Shown here: positions 1-6,721 of the stretch, piece by piece | Layout of the letters: every line of letters starts with the position of its first letter | How positions within the stretch are numbered: position 1 is the stretch's first letter | Assembly: GCA_902782965.1 (NCBI GenBank) | Contig: CACZPG010000089.1 | Coordinates: 1 to 7,714, forward strand | DNA: 7,714 nucleotides | Direction: 5' to 3' | DNA from: an uncultured Lachnospiraceae bacterium | GTDB lineage: Bacteria; Bacillota; Clostridia; Lachnospirales; Lachnospiraceae | Position numbers and translations under genes: made by a program | Notes under the pieces: model-generated | The model's input: the letters and a program-made list of their open reading frames with translations, nothing else | Told to the model about the DNA's origin: nothing | Database searches by the model: none

Positions 1-8
1 AGATAATT

Positions 9-12
9 GGAG
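9..12 (+). promoter_or_regulatory. Ribosome binding site for the TTG start at 23
   Basis: GGAG with 10 bases before the TTG codon. It supports the non-ATG start of the HD-GYP gene. The promoter, if any, lies outside the window. Confidence 0.55.
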
Positions 13-22
13 TGTTCCTGGT

Positions 23-1729
23 TTGAAGACACTGACTAAGAAAACAATTATATATACTATAATTCTTGTTATTGTAGGCGTTCTGATTAACCGGCTCGGA
101 GCTACGATTGTTTCTGTTTGTGGACTGCCGCTTTATCTTGATTCCATTGGAACAATGATGGTGTCGGCAATTGGCGGACTGGCTCCGGGAGCTGCGGTTG
201 GTTTTGTTACCAATATGATTGGTGGACTCAGTGATACGTCTACTTTTTATTATGGAATAATTAATGTTCTTATAGCTGTTATAGCTTCCCAAGCTACGGA
301 CAAAGGATGGTTTGAAAAACCATATAGACTGCTGTTTATCATTCCGTTCTTTATGCTGCTTAGTATTCCGTGTTCATTCCTTTCGTATATTCTGTTTAAT
401 TTTGAGATAGCAGATAATGTGGCTGCTCCGGCGGCGGAGTTCTTCCATAACAGACTTGGATTTCCGGTTTTTCTTTCTCAGGTTTTCGGAGATTATTCTG
501 TAGAGATTCCGGACAAGCTGGTTTCGCTTATGGTAGCATTTATTCTGTATAAGGTTACTCCTTCCGTTGTTAAGGAAGAAATGATTCCGATAGCCGGAAG
601 AGATATGGACTATTCAATTCCTAAGAACATGAAGAAGTGGATTTCCCTCAGATGGCAGCTGGCTTTGGTTCTGCTCCTTTCAGGTTTTGCGATTTCACTT
701 GTGGCATTTCTGATTTCTTATAAGACCTATATGGAAGCGAGAGTTGCAGGTTATCCTGATGGGAATTATGATATTACACTTCTGAGGACAGAGACACTCC
801 TGTATTGCAGCAAAATGTTCTCTGCTGTGCTGGGTCTCCTTATATGTATCGTATCCGCCTGCATGGTTCTTGCTAACAGGAGAATAGTAAGTCCTCTGAA
901 TAATATGGCTAAGGAAATGGGACATTTTGCCTATGATAGTGAAGAAGGCAGAAATGATTCAGTAGAGAATATTAAGTCTCTTGATATTCATACAGGAAAT
1001 GAGATCGAAGAACTTTTCCTTGCAATGTCTAAAACTGTTGAGGATATCGATATTTATATTGATAAGACTCATAAACAGTCTCAGATCATTAATGAACTGA
1101 ATATCAATATTATTACGGCTCTTGCTGATATAGTTGAGAGCAGAGATGAGACAACTGGTAACCATGTAAAGAGGACGGCACTTTATTGTGCTTCTCTTGC
1201 CGGAGAACTGCTCAGAGAAGGTAAGCATTCAGATGAAATTAATGATGAATATATCAGTACGCTGACAATTGCGGCTCCACTTCATGATATAGGTAAGATT
1301 AAGATTCCTGATGCGATTCTGAACAAGCCGGGAAGGCTTGATGATGATGAATTCGAGAAGATTAAATCTCATACTGTAAGCGGCAAGCTTATGATAGAGA
1401 ATATTATCAGGACTATGGGAACTACCGAGTATCTTTCTATGGCGAAGGATATAGCGGGATATCATCATGAATGGTGGGATGGTGGTGCTAAAGGCTATCC
1501 GGAACATCTCAAAGGTGAGGAGATTCCTTTATCTGCCAGAATAATGGCAGTTGCTGATGTATTCGATGCACTGGTTTCAAGAAGACCATACAAAGAAGGA
1601 TTTCCGGTGGATAAAGCCTTCAAGATTCTTCTGGAAGAAAGCGGAACACATTTTGATCCGGCTATAATTCAGGCACTTCTGGAAGTAAGACCGGAATTTG
1701 AAGCCATCATGGCTAAATATAATGATTAA
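23..1729 (+). CDS. Membrane-bound HD-GYP domain protein, probable cyclic-di-GMP phosphodiesterase with sensor-like N-terminus
   Basis: Predicted integral-membrane signalling protein of 568 residues. Residues 1-185 are hydrophobic, with several membrane segments and a Gly/Ala-rich stretch (about 49-69) resembling the S-component-like domain of ECF transporters. Two more helices (about 212-233 and 265-284) flank a short external loop. A HAMP-like linker (about 285-345) follows, then an HD-GYP domain (about 365-560). Visible metal and motif residues are H381 in TGNH, H421-D422 in HDIGK, H450, H481-H482, and G491-Y492-P493, with D512 in ADVFDAL. HD-GYP enzymes hydrolyse cyclic-di-GMP, so that activity is expected at the cytoplasmic face. 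The GYP loop reads DGGAKGYP, two residues longer than the common DGxGYP. The TTG start is chosen because GGAG lies 10 bases upstream and the next ATG (codon 45) would remove the first helix. The frame is open to the window edge, so a longer N-terminus is not excluded. The ligand sensed is unknown. Confidence 0.9.
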   Translation: MKTLTKKTIIYTIILVIVGVLINRLGATIVSVCGLPLYLDSIGTMMVSAIGGLAPGAAVGFVTNMIGGLSDTSTFYYGIINVLIAVIASQATDKGWFEKPYRLLFIIPFFMLLSIPCSFLSYILFNFEIADNVAAPAAEFFHNRLGFPVFLSQVFGDYSVEIPDKLVSLMVAFILYKVTPSVVKEEMIPIAGRDMDYSIPKNMKKWISLRWQLALVLLLSGFAISLVAFLISYKTYMEARVAGYPDGNYDITLLRTETLLYCSKMFSAVLGLLICIVSACMVLANRRIVSPLNNMAKEMGHFAYDSEEGRNDSVENIKSLDIHTGNEIEELFLAMSKTVEDIDIYIDKTHKQSQIINELNINIITALADIVESRDETTGNHVKRTALYCASLAGELLREGKHSDEINDEYISTLTIAAPLHDIGKIKIPDAILNKPGRLDDDEFEKIKSHTVSGKLMIENIIRTMGTTEYLSMAKDIAGYHHEWWDGGAKGYPEHLKGEEIPLSARIMAVADVFDALVSRRPYKEGFPVDKAFKILLEESGTHFDPAIIQALLEVRPEFEAIMAKYND

Positions 1730-1746
1730 CTAAATATAATAATTAA
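1713..1746 (+). repeat. Tandem 17-bp duplication across a stop codon
   Basis: Bases 1713-1729 and 1730-1746 are two adjacent 17-base copies differing at one position (G1724 versus A1741). The first copy encodes the last codons and the TAA stop of the HD-GYP gene; the second is entirely non-coding. Each copy contains the hexamer TATAAT (1718-1723 and 1735-1740). No well-spaced -35 box is visible, so promoter function is not claimed. A slippage duplication is the simplest explanation. Confidence 0.85.
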
Positions 1747-1770
1747 TTGGAAGAAGGAATAATTGGGGAA

Positions 1771-1956
1771 ATGAAAAGAATCAAGAGAAATGCAGCACAG
1801 TGCCAAAAGTGCGGCGACATTATTGAATCCAAGAAAAGATTAGGAGTGGTTAAATGCTCCTGTGGAAGCCTGGTGATTGAAGGTGGCAAACACTATATTA
1901 AGCGAAACGCTGATCCGGGTGATTACGTAGAAATGACTGAATACGAGGAAGTATAA
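1771..1956 (+). CDS. Small zinc-ribbon-like protein, unknown function
   Basis: A 61-residue, probably cytoplasmic protein with no membrane segment. Four cysteines form a likely zinc-binding knuckle pair: C11 and C14 (CQKC), and C29 and C31 (CSC). The segment CGDIIES after the first pair and the CSCG-GG-YIKR stretch after the second recall a family of short Firmicutes zinc-ribbon proteins (possibly DUF7695; from memory, not checked). The family's role is not known to me. The ATG at 1771 is preferred over an in-frame TTG at 1747: AAGGA at 1754-1758 precedes the ATG by 12 bases, whereas the TTG follows the AT-only repeat and has no ribosome binding site. The gene starts 41 bases after the HD-GYP stop and ends 2 bases before the muramidase start, so it is probably cotranscribed with both. 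The acidic tail TEYEEV contains the next gene's ribosome binding site. Confidence 0.8.
   Translation: MKRIKRNAAQCQKCGDIIESKKRLGVVKCSCGSLVIEGGKHYIKRNADPGDYVEMTEYEEV
1945..1950 (+). promoter_or_regulatory. Ribosome binding site inside the upstream gene, for the TTG start at 1959
   Basis: GAGGAA encodes the two Glu codons near the end of the zinc-ribbon gene and sits 8 bases before the TTG codon. With only a 2-base gap between the two reading frames, translational coupling is likely. Confidence 0.7.
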
Positions 1957-1958
1957 TA

Positions 1959-3224
1959 TTGAATAGTATTCTAAAGAAAATACTGCTGGGAGTTATTGCA
2001 GTTTTTGCAGTTGTTGCAATAATCCTTGTCATTATTTCGGCTGTATCGATGAAGAAAACATCTTCTGATGATCATCTGGAAGATATTGCTGAACATACTG
2101 TTTTTGTAGAGGAAACTACTCCTACCGAGGCTGAAGCTACAGTTACAGATGGAACCGAAACTGCTGAAGCTTCAACTGAAGAGATTGTGGTTTCCGGAGA
2201 GAATATTTTTGATGATCCGGATGATGCTTCTTCTCAGGAGAATGGTGGCGAGGCTGAATCCGAAGCATCCTATGATGCTTCATCGCATGAGAAGTATGTA
2301 GTTAAAGAAGATGTTGAAGATAAGGATGCGCCGATATTTCTGATCAATAACAAAGAAGTATATCTTACCAGAGGTGGAAACTTTGATATTCATTCATATA
2401 TCGGATATGGTGATGATGCCGACAGAGATGTTGACCTCAAGGTTGATGGAGAAGTTAATACTTCGGAGACAGGTAAATATACTCTGAATATTACTCTTAC
2501 AGATGATGCAGGTCACCAGGCTCATTCTACCATGAATGTAAACGTGGTAGAGCCTTCGGGACCCGGACCTTCGGGAGACGAATCTAAAACGGAAGGGAAG
2601 ACAGAATCCTTCAGCTCGTTTCAGGAGAAATATCGGGAAGGGTCTAAGATGCTTGGAATCGATGTTTCCAGATGGCAGAAGGATATTGATTTCGAGAAGG
2701 TTAAAGCGGCAGGTTGTGATTTCGCTATTATCCGTTTGGGCGGATATGACGATGGAAGTAATTATACCGACAGGGTATATGAGCAGAATATCAGAAATGC
2801 TAAGGCTGCCGGACTTAAGGTTGGAATTTACTGGCATGCAGAAGAGAGCACCATAGAAGAGGTTCGCTCCAGTGTTAAGTACCTTCTGGATGTTCTGGAT
2901 AATGAACAGCTTGATTTTCCGATTGCCTATGACTGGGAAGATTTCATGAATTTCGAGAATTATCACATGAATATTCAGGATCTGAATGACTGTTATGAAG
3001 TTTTCTGTGATGAAATAGAGGCGGCAGGTTATCAGGCTTGTCTATATAGCAGTAAGAATTTTCTGGATTATTTCTGGATAAATGAACGAGATCATAAGGT
3101 GTGGCTGGCTCATTACACTGAAAAAACCAGTTACAGCGGGCCTTATTATATGTGGCAGCATTCTTCCATAGGAAGAATTGACGGAATCAGCACTGCGGTG
3201 GATTTCAATATATTATATGAGTGA
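1959..3224 (+). CDS. Membrane-anchored GH25 muramidase (lysozyme) with Ig-like domain
   Basis: Predicted cell-surface peptidoglycan hydrolase of 421 residues. Order: one membrane helix (about 7-30) acting as signal-anchor; a long acidic Glu/Thr/Ala/Ser-rich stem (about 34-120); an Ig/cadherin-like beta domain of DUF5011 type (about 123-197); a PSGPGPSG linker (199-206); and a glycoside hydrolase family 25 domain (about 231-421). GH25 enzymes cleave the MurNAc-beta-1,4-GlcNAc bond. The expected catalytic acids are present: D235 in GIDVSRWQ, and D325 and E327 in YDWED; the domain ends with the family-like DFN near residues 415-417, so it looks complete and active. There is no sortase motif or cell-wall repeat; the helix is the only visible anchor. 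TTG is the chosen start because GAGGAA lies 8 bases upstream and the first downstream ATG (codon 31) would delete the helix. Likely role: wall remodelling near the membrane. A lytic role against other bacteria is less likely given the anchor. Confidence 0.92.
   Translation: MNSILKKILLGVIAVFAVVAIILVIISAVSMKKTSSDDHLEDIAEHTVFVEETTPTEAEATVTDGTETAEASTEEIVVSGENIFDDPDDASSQENGGEAESEASYDASSHEKYVVKEDVEDKDAPIFLINNKEVYLTRGGNFDIHSYIGYGDDADRDVDLKVDGEVNTSETGKYTLNITLTDDAGHQAHSTMNVNVVEPSGPGPSGDESKTEGKTESFSSFQEKYREGSKMLGIDVSRWQKDIDFEKVKAAGCDFAIIRLGGYDDGSNYTDRVYEQNIRNAKAAGLKVGIYWHAEESTIEEVRSSVKYLLDVLDNEQLDFPIAYDWEDFMNFENYHMNIQDLNDCYEVFCDEIEAAGYQACLYSSKNFLDYFWINERDHKVWLAHYTEKTSYSGPYYMWQHSSIGRIDGISTAVDFNILYE
2553..2576 (+). 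repeat. Short direct repeat coding the inter-domain linker
   Basis: The 9-mer CCTTCGGGA occurs at 2553-2561 and 2568-2576, encoding the two PSG units of the PSGPGPSG linker between the Ig-like and GH25 domains. It is GC-richer than its surroundings and looks like a flexible linker rather than a regulatory repeat. Confidence 0.7.
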
Positions 3225-3269
3225 TAATTGAAGAAGAGCAGCTGTACTATCTGATATAGAAGGAAATTA

Positions 3270-3297
3270 TTGTTTTATTGATTGTCAAATGTATATT
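3270..3297 (+). promoter_or_regulatory. Possible promoter for the patatin/MBOAT group
   Basis: A TATATT -10-like hexamer (3292-3297) lies 16 bases after a weak TTGTTT -35-like hexamer (3270-3275) in the only gap over 100 bases. Transcription would begin near 3304, about 30 bases before the next start codon. The -35 matches consensus at only three positions, and AT-rich gaps yield such hits by chance. The 110-base gap 3225-3334 otherwise holds the inverted repeat and a ribosome binding site, and shows no clear terminator. Confidence 0.3.
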
Positions 3298-3303
3298 TTG
3301 ACA
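3283..3303. promoter_or_regulatory. Inverted repeat, candidate operator
   Basis: Perfect 7-base arms TGTCAAA (3283-3289) and TTTGACA (3297-3303) are separated by 7 bases. The centre overlaps the possible -10 box, as an operator would. The stem is AT-rich with no T-run after it, so it is a poor terminator. The arm spacing (14 bases centre to centre) is somewhat over one helical turn. The binding protein is unknown. Confidence 0.4.
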
Positions 3304-3334
3304 TCGTTGTTATAAGATTTATGAGGAAATAATT

Positions 3335-4192
3335 ATGTCACTAGGACTTGTACTTGAAGGTGGTGGAATGCGTGGAATCTATACTTCCGGTGTTCTCGAT
3401 GAATTTATGCTTCATGGAATAAAGGCAGATGGACTTATAGGCGTCTCTGCCGGTATTATTCATGGTATTTCTTATGTTAGCGGCCAGTACGCCAGAAATA
3501 TCAGATATTTTGTTAAATATAGATCTGACAGCCGCTTCATGAGCTTCCGCAGTCTTTTTACCACAGGTGATATCTGTGAAGAGGATTTCTGTTATCATAA
3601 AATTCCGGAGGAACTGGCTCCTCTTGATTTTGAGAAGTTCAGGGAAGCTGTTGCAAATGGGTTTAAAGTTTATTCAGTGGCAACTAATCTTGAAACAGGG
3701 AAGGCTGAGTATCTTGAAGTGACAGATGTTCAGAAACAGGTGGATGCAGTTCGGGCTTCAGCTTCGCTTCCTCTTGTTTCTCATACAGTTGAGTATGAAG
3801 GAATGAAGCTTCTGGATGGAGGCTCGGCAGACAGCATTCCATTGAAGGCTATGCAGGATCTGGGGTTTGAAAGAAATATAGTTATTGAGACCAGACCTGA
3901 AGGTTATCTGAAGAAACCGGATAAGAGCATGCCTCTGATGAAAAGGGTCTATGCAGATTATCCTGAATATCTAAAAACCTGTGAAATGCGTTATCTTGAC
4001 TATAATGAAGAGAGACTATATGTAGACAGATGTGAACACGAAGGAAATACCTTCGTTATCAGACCGAGCAGAAGTCTTAAGATATCCCGTTCAGAGAAGG
4101 ATATAGATAAGATTAAACGTATGTATAAGCTTGGCAGATATGATGGTCAGAATATCATGCCTGAACTGATACGTTTCATAAATGAAAAATAA
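3335..4192 (+). CDS. Patatin-like phospholipase family protein (YjjU-like)
   Basis: Predicted cytoplasmic or membrane-peripheral serine acyl hydrolase of 285 residues, with no signal peptide or membrane helix. All parts of the patatin Ser-Asp dyad site are visible: the oxyanion-hole loop GGGMRG (9-14), the nucleophile elbow GVSAG with S38 (36-40), and the catalytic Asp D161 in the DGG motif (161-163), followed by ADSIP. Patatins cleave acyl esters from phospholipids or related lipids; the substrate here is unknown. Overall length and the C-terminal region (about 190-285, rich in Lys/Arg/Tyr) fit the bacterial YjjU-like subgroup. The ATG start follows GAGGAAA (3323-3329) at 5 bases, a strong site. 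It is 110 bases from the muramidase and 44 bases from the MBOAT gene, and could supply or recycle acyl groups or lipids for the envelope enzymes, but this is only inferred from position. Confidence 0.92.
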   Translation: MSLGLVLEGGGMRGIYTSGVLDEFMLHGIKADGLIGVSAGIIHGISYVSGQYARNIRYFVKYRSDSRFMSFRSLFTTGDICEEDFCYHKIPEELAPLDFEKFREAVANGFKVYSVATNLETGKAEYLEVTDVQKQVDAVRASASLPLVSHTVEYEGMKLLDGGSADSIPLKAMQDLGFERNIVIETRPEGYLKKPDKSMPLMKRVYADYPEYLKTCEMRYLDYNEERLYVDRCEHEGNTFVIRPSRSLKISRSEKDIDKIKRMYKLGRYDGQNIMPELIRFINEK

Positions 4193-4236
4193 TCTGACCC
4201 CCCAAAATAATGAATCAATAAACAGGAAATAAGAAC

Positions 4237-5658
4237 ATGGTCTTTTCAAGCTTAGAATTCTTATTCAGATTTTTTCCAATATTTATAATTGAATATATAC
4301 TGGTCAAGAAAGAATACAGACTGTATGTGATACTTGCAGGCAGTCTGGTTTTCTATGCCTATGGGGAACCTCTGTACATTTTTCTTATGATATTCTCTAT
4401 ACTTGTAAATCATTTTCTTGCCAAGGGAATATATGAGAGAAGGCATGGCGGTGGTTCGAAAGAAGACAAGAAGAAAAGAGCCAAAGGGCTGCTTATCATA
4501 TCAGCTGTTATTAATTTCGGCCTTCTTTTTGTTTTCAAATATCTTGGCTTTTTCTGTTCGATAATTAATGGTATAGCTGGCAAGGATGTTCTTCCTATAC
4601 TTCAGCCGGCATTACCTCTGGGTATAAGTTTCTATACATTCCAGATGATGTCCTATGTGATTGATGTTTACAGAGGAAAATATCGTGTCGGAAACAGCAT
4701 GATCAATTTTGCAGCCTATGTAAGCATGTTCCCGCAGCTTATTGCCGGACCGATCGTTAATTACAGTGAAGTCATGAAAGATATGAAGGACAGAAGATTA
4801 AGTCCTAAGGCTGTGGAGAATGGAGTGACGATATTTATCCTTGGACTTCTGTACAAGGTTCTTCTTGCTAATAATATTGCATCTCTATGGAATGATGTTC
4901 AGACGATAGGCGTATATGGTATTAATACACTTACTGCATGGATGGGAGCCTGGGGATTCTCCTTCCAGCTGTATTTTGACTTCTGGGGATATTCTTTGAT
5001 GGCGATTGGTCTTGGTAAGATTCTCGGATTTAAATTTCCACAGAATTTTAAAGAACCTTACTCTGCTTTGTCGGCTACAGATTTCTGGAGAAGATGGCAT
5101 ATTACTCTTGGAAGATGGTTCAGAGAATATGTTTATATACCTCTCGGAGGTAATAGAAAGGGACCTGCTCGACTTGTGTTAAATACATTTGTTGTATGGT
5201 TCTTAACAGGACTATGGCATGGAGCTAACTGGAATTTCATTATCTGGGGACTTTTCTTCTTCGCTCTGTTAATGATTGAGAAATTCTTCATCCTTGAGAA
5301 ACTGGAATCTAATAAATGGGTAGGGCATATCTATATGCTGTTTATTATTCCTCTCAGCTGGACTATTTTCAATATTACAGACCTGAAGACTCTGGGACTT
5401 TATCTGATGAAGATGTTCCTGCTGCCTCTTCCTAATGCTCCTAAACTTGATACGATGTCTAAATTCGTATCGCTCTTTGGTAAATACTGGTGGCTGCTTC
5501 TGATATGTGCTGTATTCTCAACTCCATACCCGATGCAGCTGGTTAAGAAATATCGAGATACCATCGTTTTCAAACTTCTGCTTCTGGCAGGGTTCTGGTA
5601 TGCAGTTTATAATATGGCACTCGGAATGGATAATCCATTCCTTTACTTCCGCTTCTAG
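4237..5658 (+). CDS. MBOAT family membrane O-acyltransferase (AlgI/DltB-like)
   Basis: Polytopic membrane protein of 473 residues, a usual length for the family. It has many hydrophobic helices and the MBOAT core: PLGISFYTFQ (127-136), QLYFDFWGYS (244-253), the WRRWHITLGRWF segment with H288 (284-295), and the invariant catalytic His H328 in GLWHGANW (325-332). The C-terminus NPFLYFRF is typical of Firmicutes relatives. MBOAT proteins of this branch pass an acyl group (acetyl in AlgI and PatA, D-alanyl in DltB) across the membrane to an extracytoplasmic acceptor. The absence of dltA, dltC and dltD here, and an SGNH gene 16 bases downstream, favour polysaccharide or wall O-acetylation over teichoic acid D-alanylation. 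The ATG follows AGGAAA (4224-4229) at 7 bases. The 44-base gap upstream holds a C6 run (4198-4203) and no terminator. The acceptor glycan is unknown, since no glycosyltransferase is in the window. Confidence 0.94.
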   Translation: MVFSSLEFLFRFFPIFIIEYILVKKEYRLYVILAGSLVFYAYGEPLYIFLMIFSILVNHFLAKGIYERRHGGGSKEDKKKRAKGLLIISAVINFGLLFVFKYLGFFCSIINGIAGKDVLPILQPALPLGISFYTFQMMSYVIDVYRGKYRVGNSMINFAAYVSMFPQLIAGPIVNYSEVMKDMKDRRLSPKAVENGVTIFILGLLYKVLLANNIASLWNDVQTIGVYGINTLTAWMGAWGFSFQLYFDFWGYSLMAIGLGKILGFKFPQNFKEPYSALSATDFWRRWHITLGRWFREYVYIPLGGNRKGPARLVLNTFVVWFLTGLWHGANWNFIIWGLFFFALLMIEKFFILEKLESNKWVGHIYMLFIIPLSWTIFNITDLKTLGLYLMKMFLLPLPNAPKLDTMSKFVSLFGKYWWLLLICAVFSTPYPMQLVKKYRDTIVFKLLLLAGFWYAVYNMALGMDNPFLYFRF

Positions 5659-5674
5659 CTTGAAGGTAAAATAA

Positions 5675-6709
5675 ATGAAGAAAAGAAAAGACAAAAAACT
5701 GAAGACTATACTTAATATGAAGCTTACAATTGCTGTGATTGCTTCTGTTATTGTCATGACTCTGGTTGGTTTTATCTTTGTGATAAGCGGGAAGAGCAAG
5801 GCTGGTTATGGCTGGAAGAAACCTTTTGTTGTTGCTGCGTTAATGGGTGACAGAAATATGGGACTTTCAGAGGAGGATGTAAATGTAGCTACACAGGGTA
5901 ATGCGGATTATACTCTTGAAGAAGCGTCTGCCTCTGATGCTACTGAAGGAGAAGCCAAGGAAGAACTTCTGAAGCTTTGTGAGGTGACTCCGGGAAGAAT
6001 GAACAGACCTATGATTTATGAGGAGGTTGATTCTTTCGAACCAAGATCGGCATATTATTCTTATACGGGGAAGAAGCCTCTTACGACAGTATATCCATAT
6101 GTTGATGCTGATGAGAATTATTATAAGGATACTCTGTTTATAGGTGATTCAAGAGTTGAAGGATTATATAGCTTCGGTAATATGGAGGGGCCTGATTTCT
6201 GCTTCAAGGAAGGAATAAATGTATTTAATATTTTCAATGAAATTCTGGACTGGGGCGATAATGGCAGCGGAAAACTAAGTGATTTGCTGACAGAGAAGAA
6301 GTATAATAAGATATATATAATGCTGGGTGTAAATGAACTTGGAAAGGGTTACGATTACGAGTATGCTCTTAAATACAATGAAGTGCTGAAGTATATTCGA
6401 AGCGTACAGAAAGATGCGGTTATTGTGGTCATGGGTATCATGTATGTTACCAAGGATTACTCGGATCAGAATGATGTATATAATAATGAAAATATAAATG
6501 CCAGAAATAGTCTTGTGGCCGGTTATATAAATGGAAACAATACTATATATCTGGATGTTAATCCTGCGGTAGTGGATGAAACAGGAGCTCTGGGTGCGGC
6601 TTATACCAATGATGGCGTTCATCTGTCAGCAGAGTACTATTACCTGTGGGTGGATTTTCTGAATTCTCATGCTTTGCAGAAAGAAATGTGGGAGCAGCAA
6701 GAACCATAA
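5675..6709 (+). CDS. Membrane-anchored SGNH/GDSL-fold protein, probable MBOAT partner
   Basis: Protein of 344 residues with a Lys-rich start, one membrane helix (about 16-38), an Asp/Glu/Ala/Ser-rich stem (about 64-105) and an extracytoplasmic SGNH domain (about 150-335). Block I is IGDSR with nucleophile S159; block III is GVNELG with N220 (Glu replaces the Asp of the usual GxND); block V is DGVH with D313 and H316. The Ser-Asp-His triad therefore appears intact. SGNH proteins beside MBOATs (AlgJ/AlgX, PatB) transfer or remove acetyl groups on exported glycans, and this is the likely job here; direction (transferase or esterase) cannot be told from sequence. It starts 16 bases after the MBOAT stop, with GAAGG (5662-5666) 8 bases before the ATG, and ends 12 bases before the EEP gene, so the three are almost surely one operon. 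Confidence 0.9.
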   Translation: MKKRKDKKLKTILNMKLTIAVIASVIVMTLVGFIFVISGKSKAGYGWKKPFVVAALMGDRNMGLSEEDVNVATQGNADYTLEEASASDATEGEAKEELLKLCEVTPGRMNRPMIYEEVDSFEPRSAYYSYTGKKPLTTVYPYVDADENYYKDTLFIGDSRVEGLYSFGNMEGPDFCFKEGINVFNIFNEILDWGDNGSGKLSDLLTEKKYNKIYIMLGVNELGKGYDYEYALKYNEVLKYIRSVQKDAVIVVMGIMYVTKDYSDQNDVYNNENINARNSLVAGYINGNNTIYLDVNPAVVDETGALGAAYTNDGVHLSAEYYYLWVDFLNSHALQKEMWEQQEP

Positions 6710-6715
6710 AGGAGG
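6710..6715 (+). promoter_or_regulatory. Near-consensus ribosome binding site for the EEP gene
   Basis: AGGAGG, directly after the SGNH stop codon and 6 bases before the ATG at 6722, is the strongest Shine-Dalgarno match in the window. It fixes the start of the last gene and predicts higher initiation than for its neighbours, which use AGGA- or GGAG-type sites. Confidence 0.8.
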
Positions 6716-6721
6716 CGAATT

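Noticed and set aside
1747..1770. TTG start giving a 69-residue version of the zinc-ribbon protein
   Set aside because: The TTG lacks a Shine-Dalgarno sequence and the extra eight codons cover the AAGGA site that serves the ATG at 1771.
2394..2966. Long minus-strand open frame (190 codons) opposite the muramidase
   Set aside because: It is antisense to a well-supported GH25 gene, has no plausible ribosome binding site or recognisable domain, and reflects codon bias on the coding strand.
3225..3280. Search for an intrinsic terminator after the muramidase gene
   Set aside because: Only an AT-only ATAATT/AATTAT pair with a loop of about 30 bases was found, with no GC stem or T-run.
3298..3316. 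Apparent TTGACA and TATAAG promoter boxes
   Set aside because: The two hexamers are separated by only 7 bases, far short of the 16-18 needed; the TTGACA is one arm of the inverted repeat.
3321..3332. Three-codon upstream frame (ATG AGG AAA TAA) before the patatin start
   Set aside because: It overlaps the ribosome binding site of the real gene and has no Shine-Dalgarno sequence of its own; probably chance.
4198..4203. Run of six C residues between the patatin and MBOAT genes
   Set aside because: Considered as a phase-variable tract, but it is short, non-coding, and not placed in a promoter spacer that I can identify.
4237..5658. DltB (D-alanine export) identity for the MBOAT gene
   Set aside because: No dltA, dltC or dltD lies nearby, and the downstream SGNH protein fits the acetylation type of MBOAT pair better.
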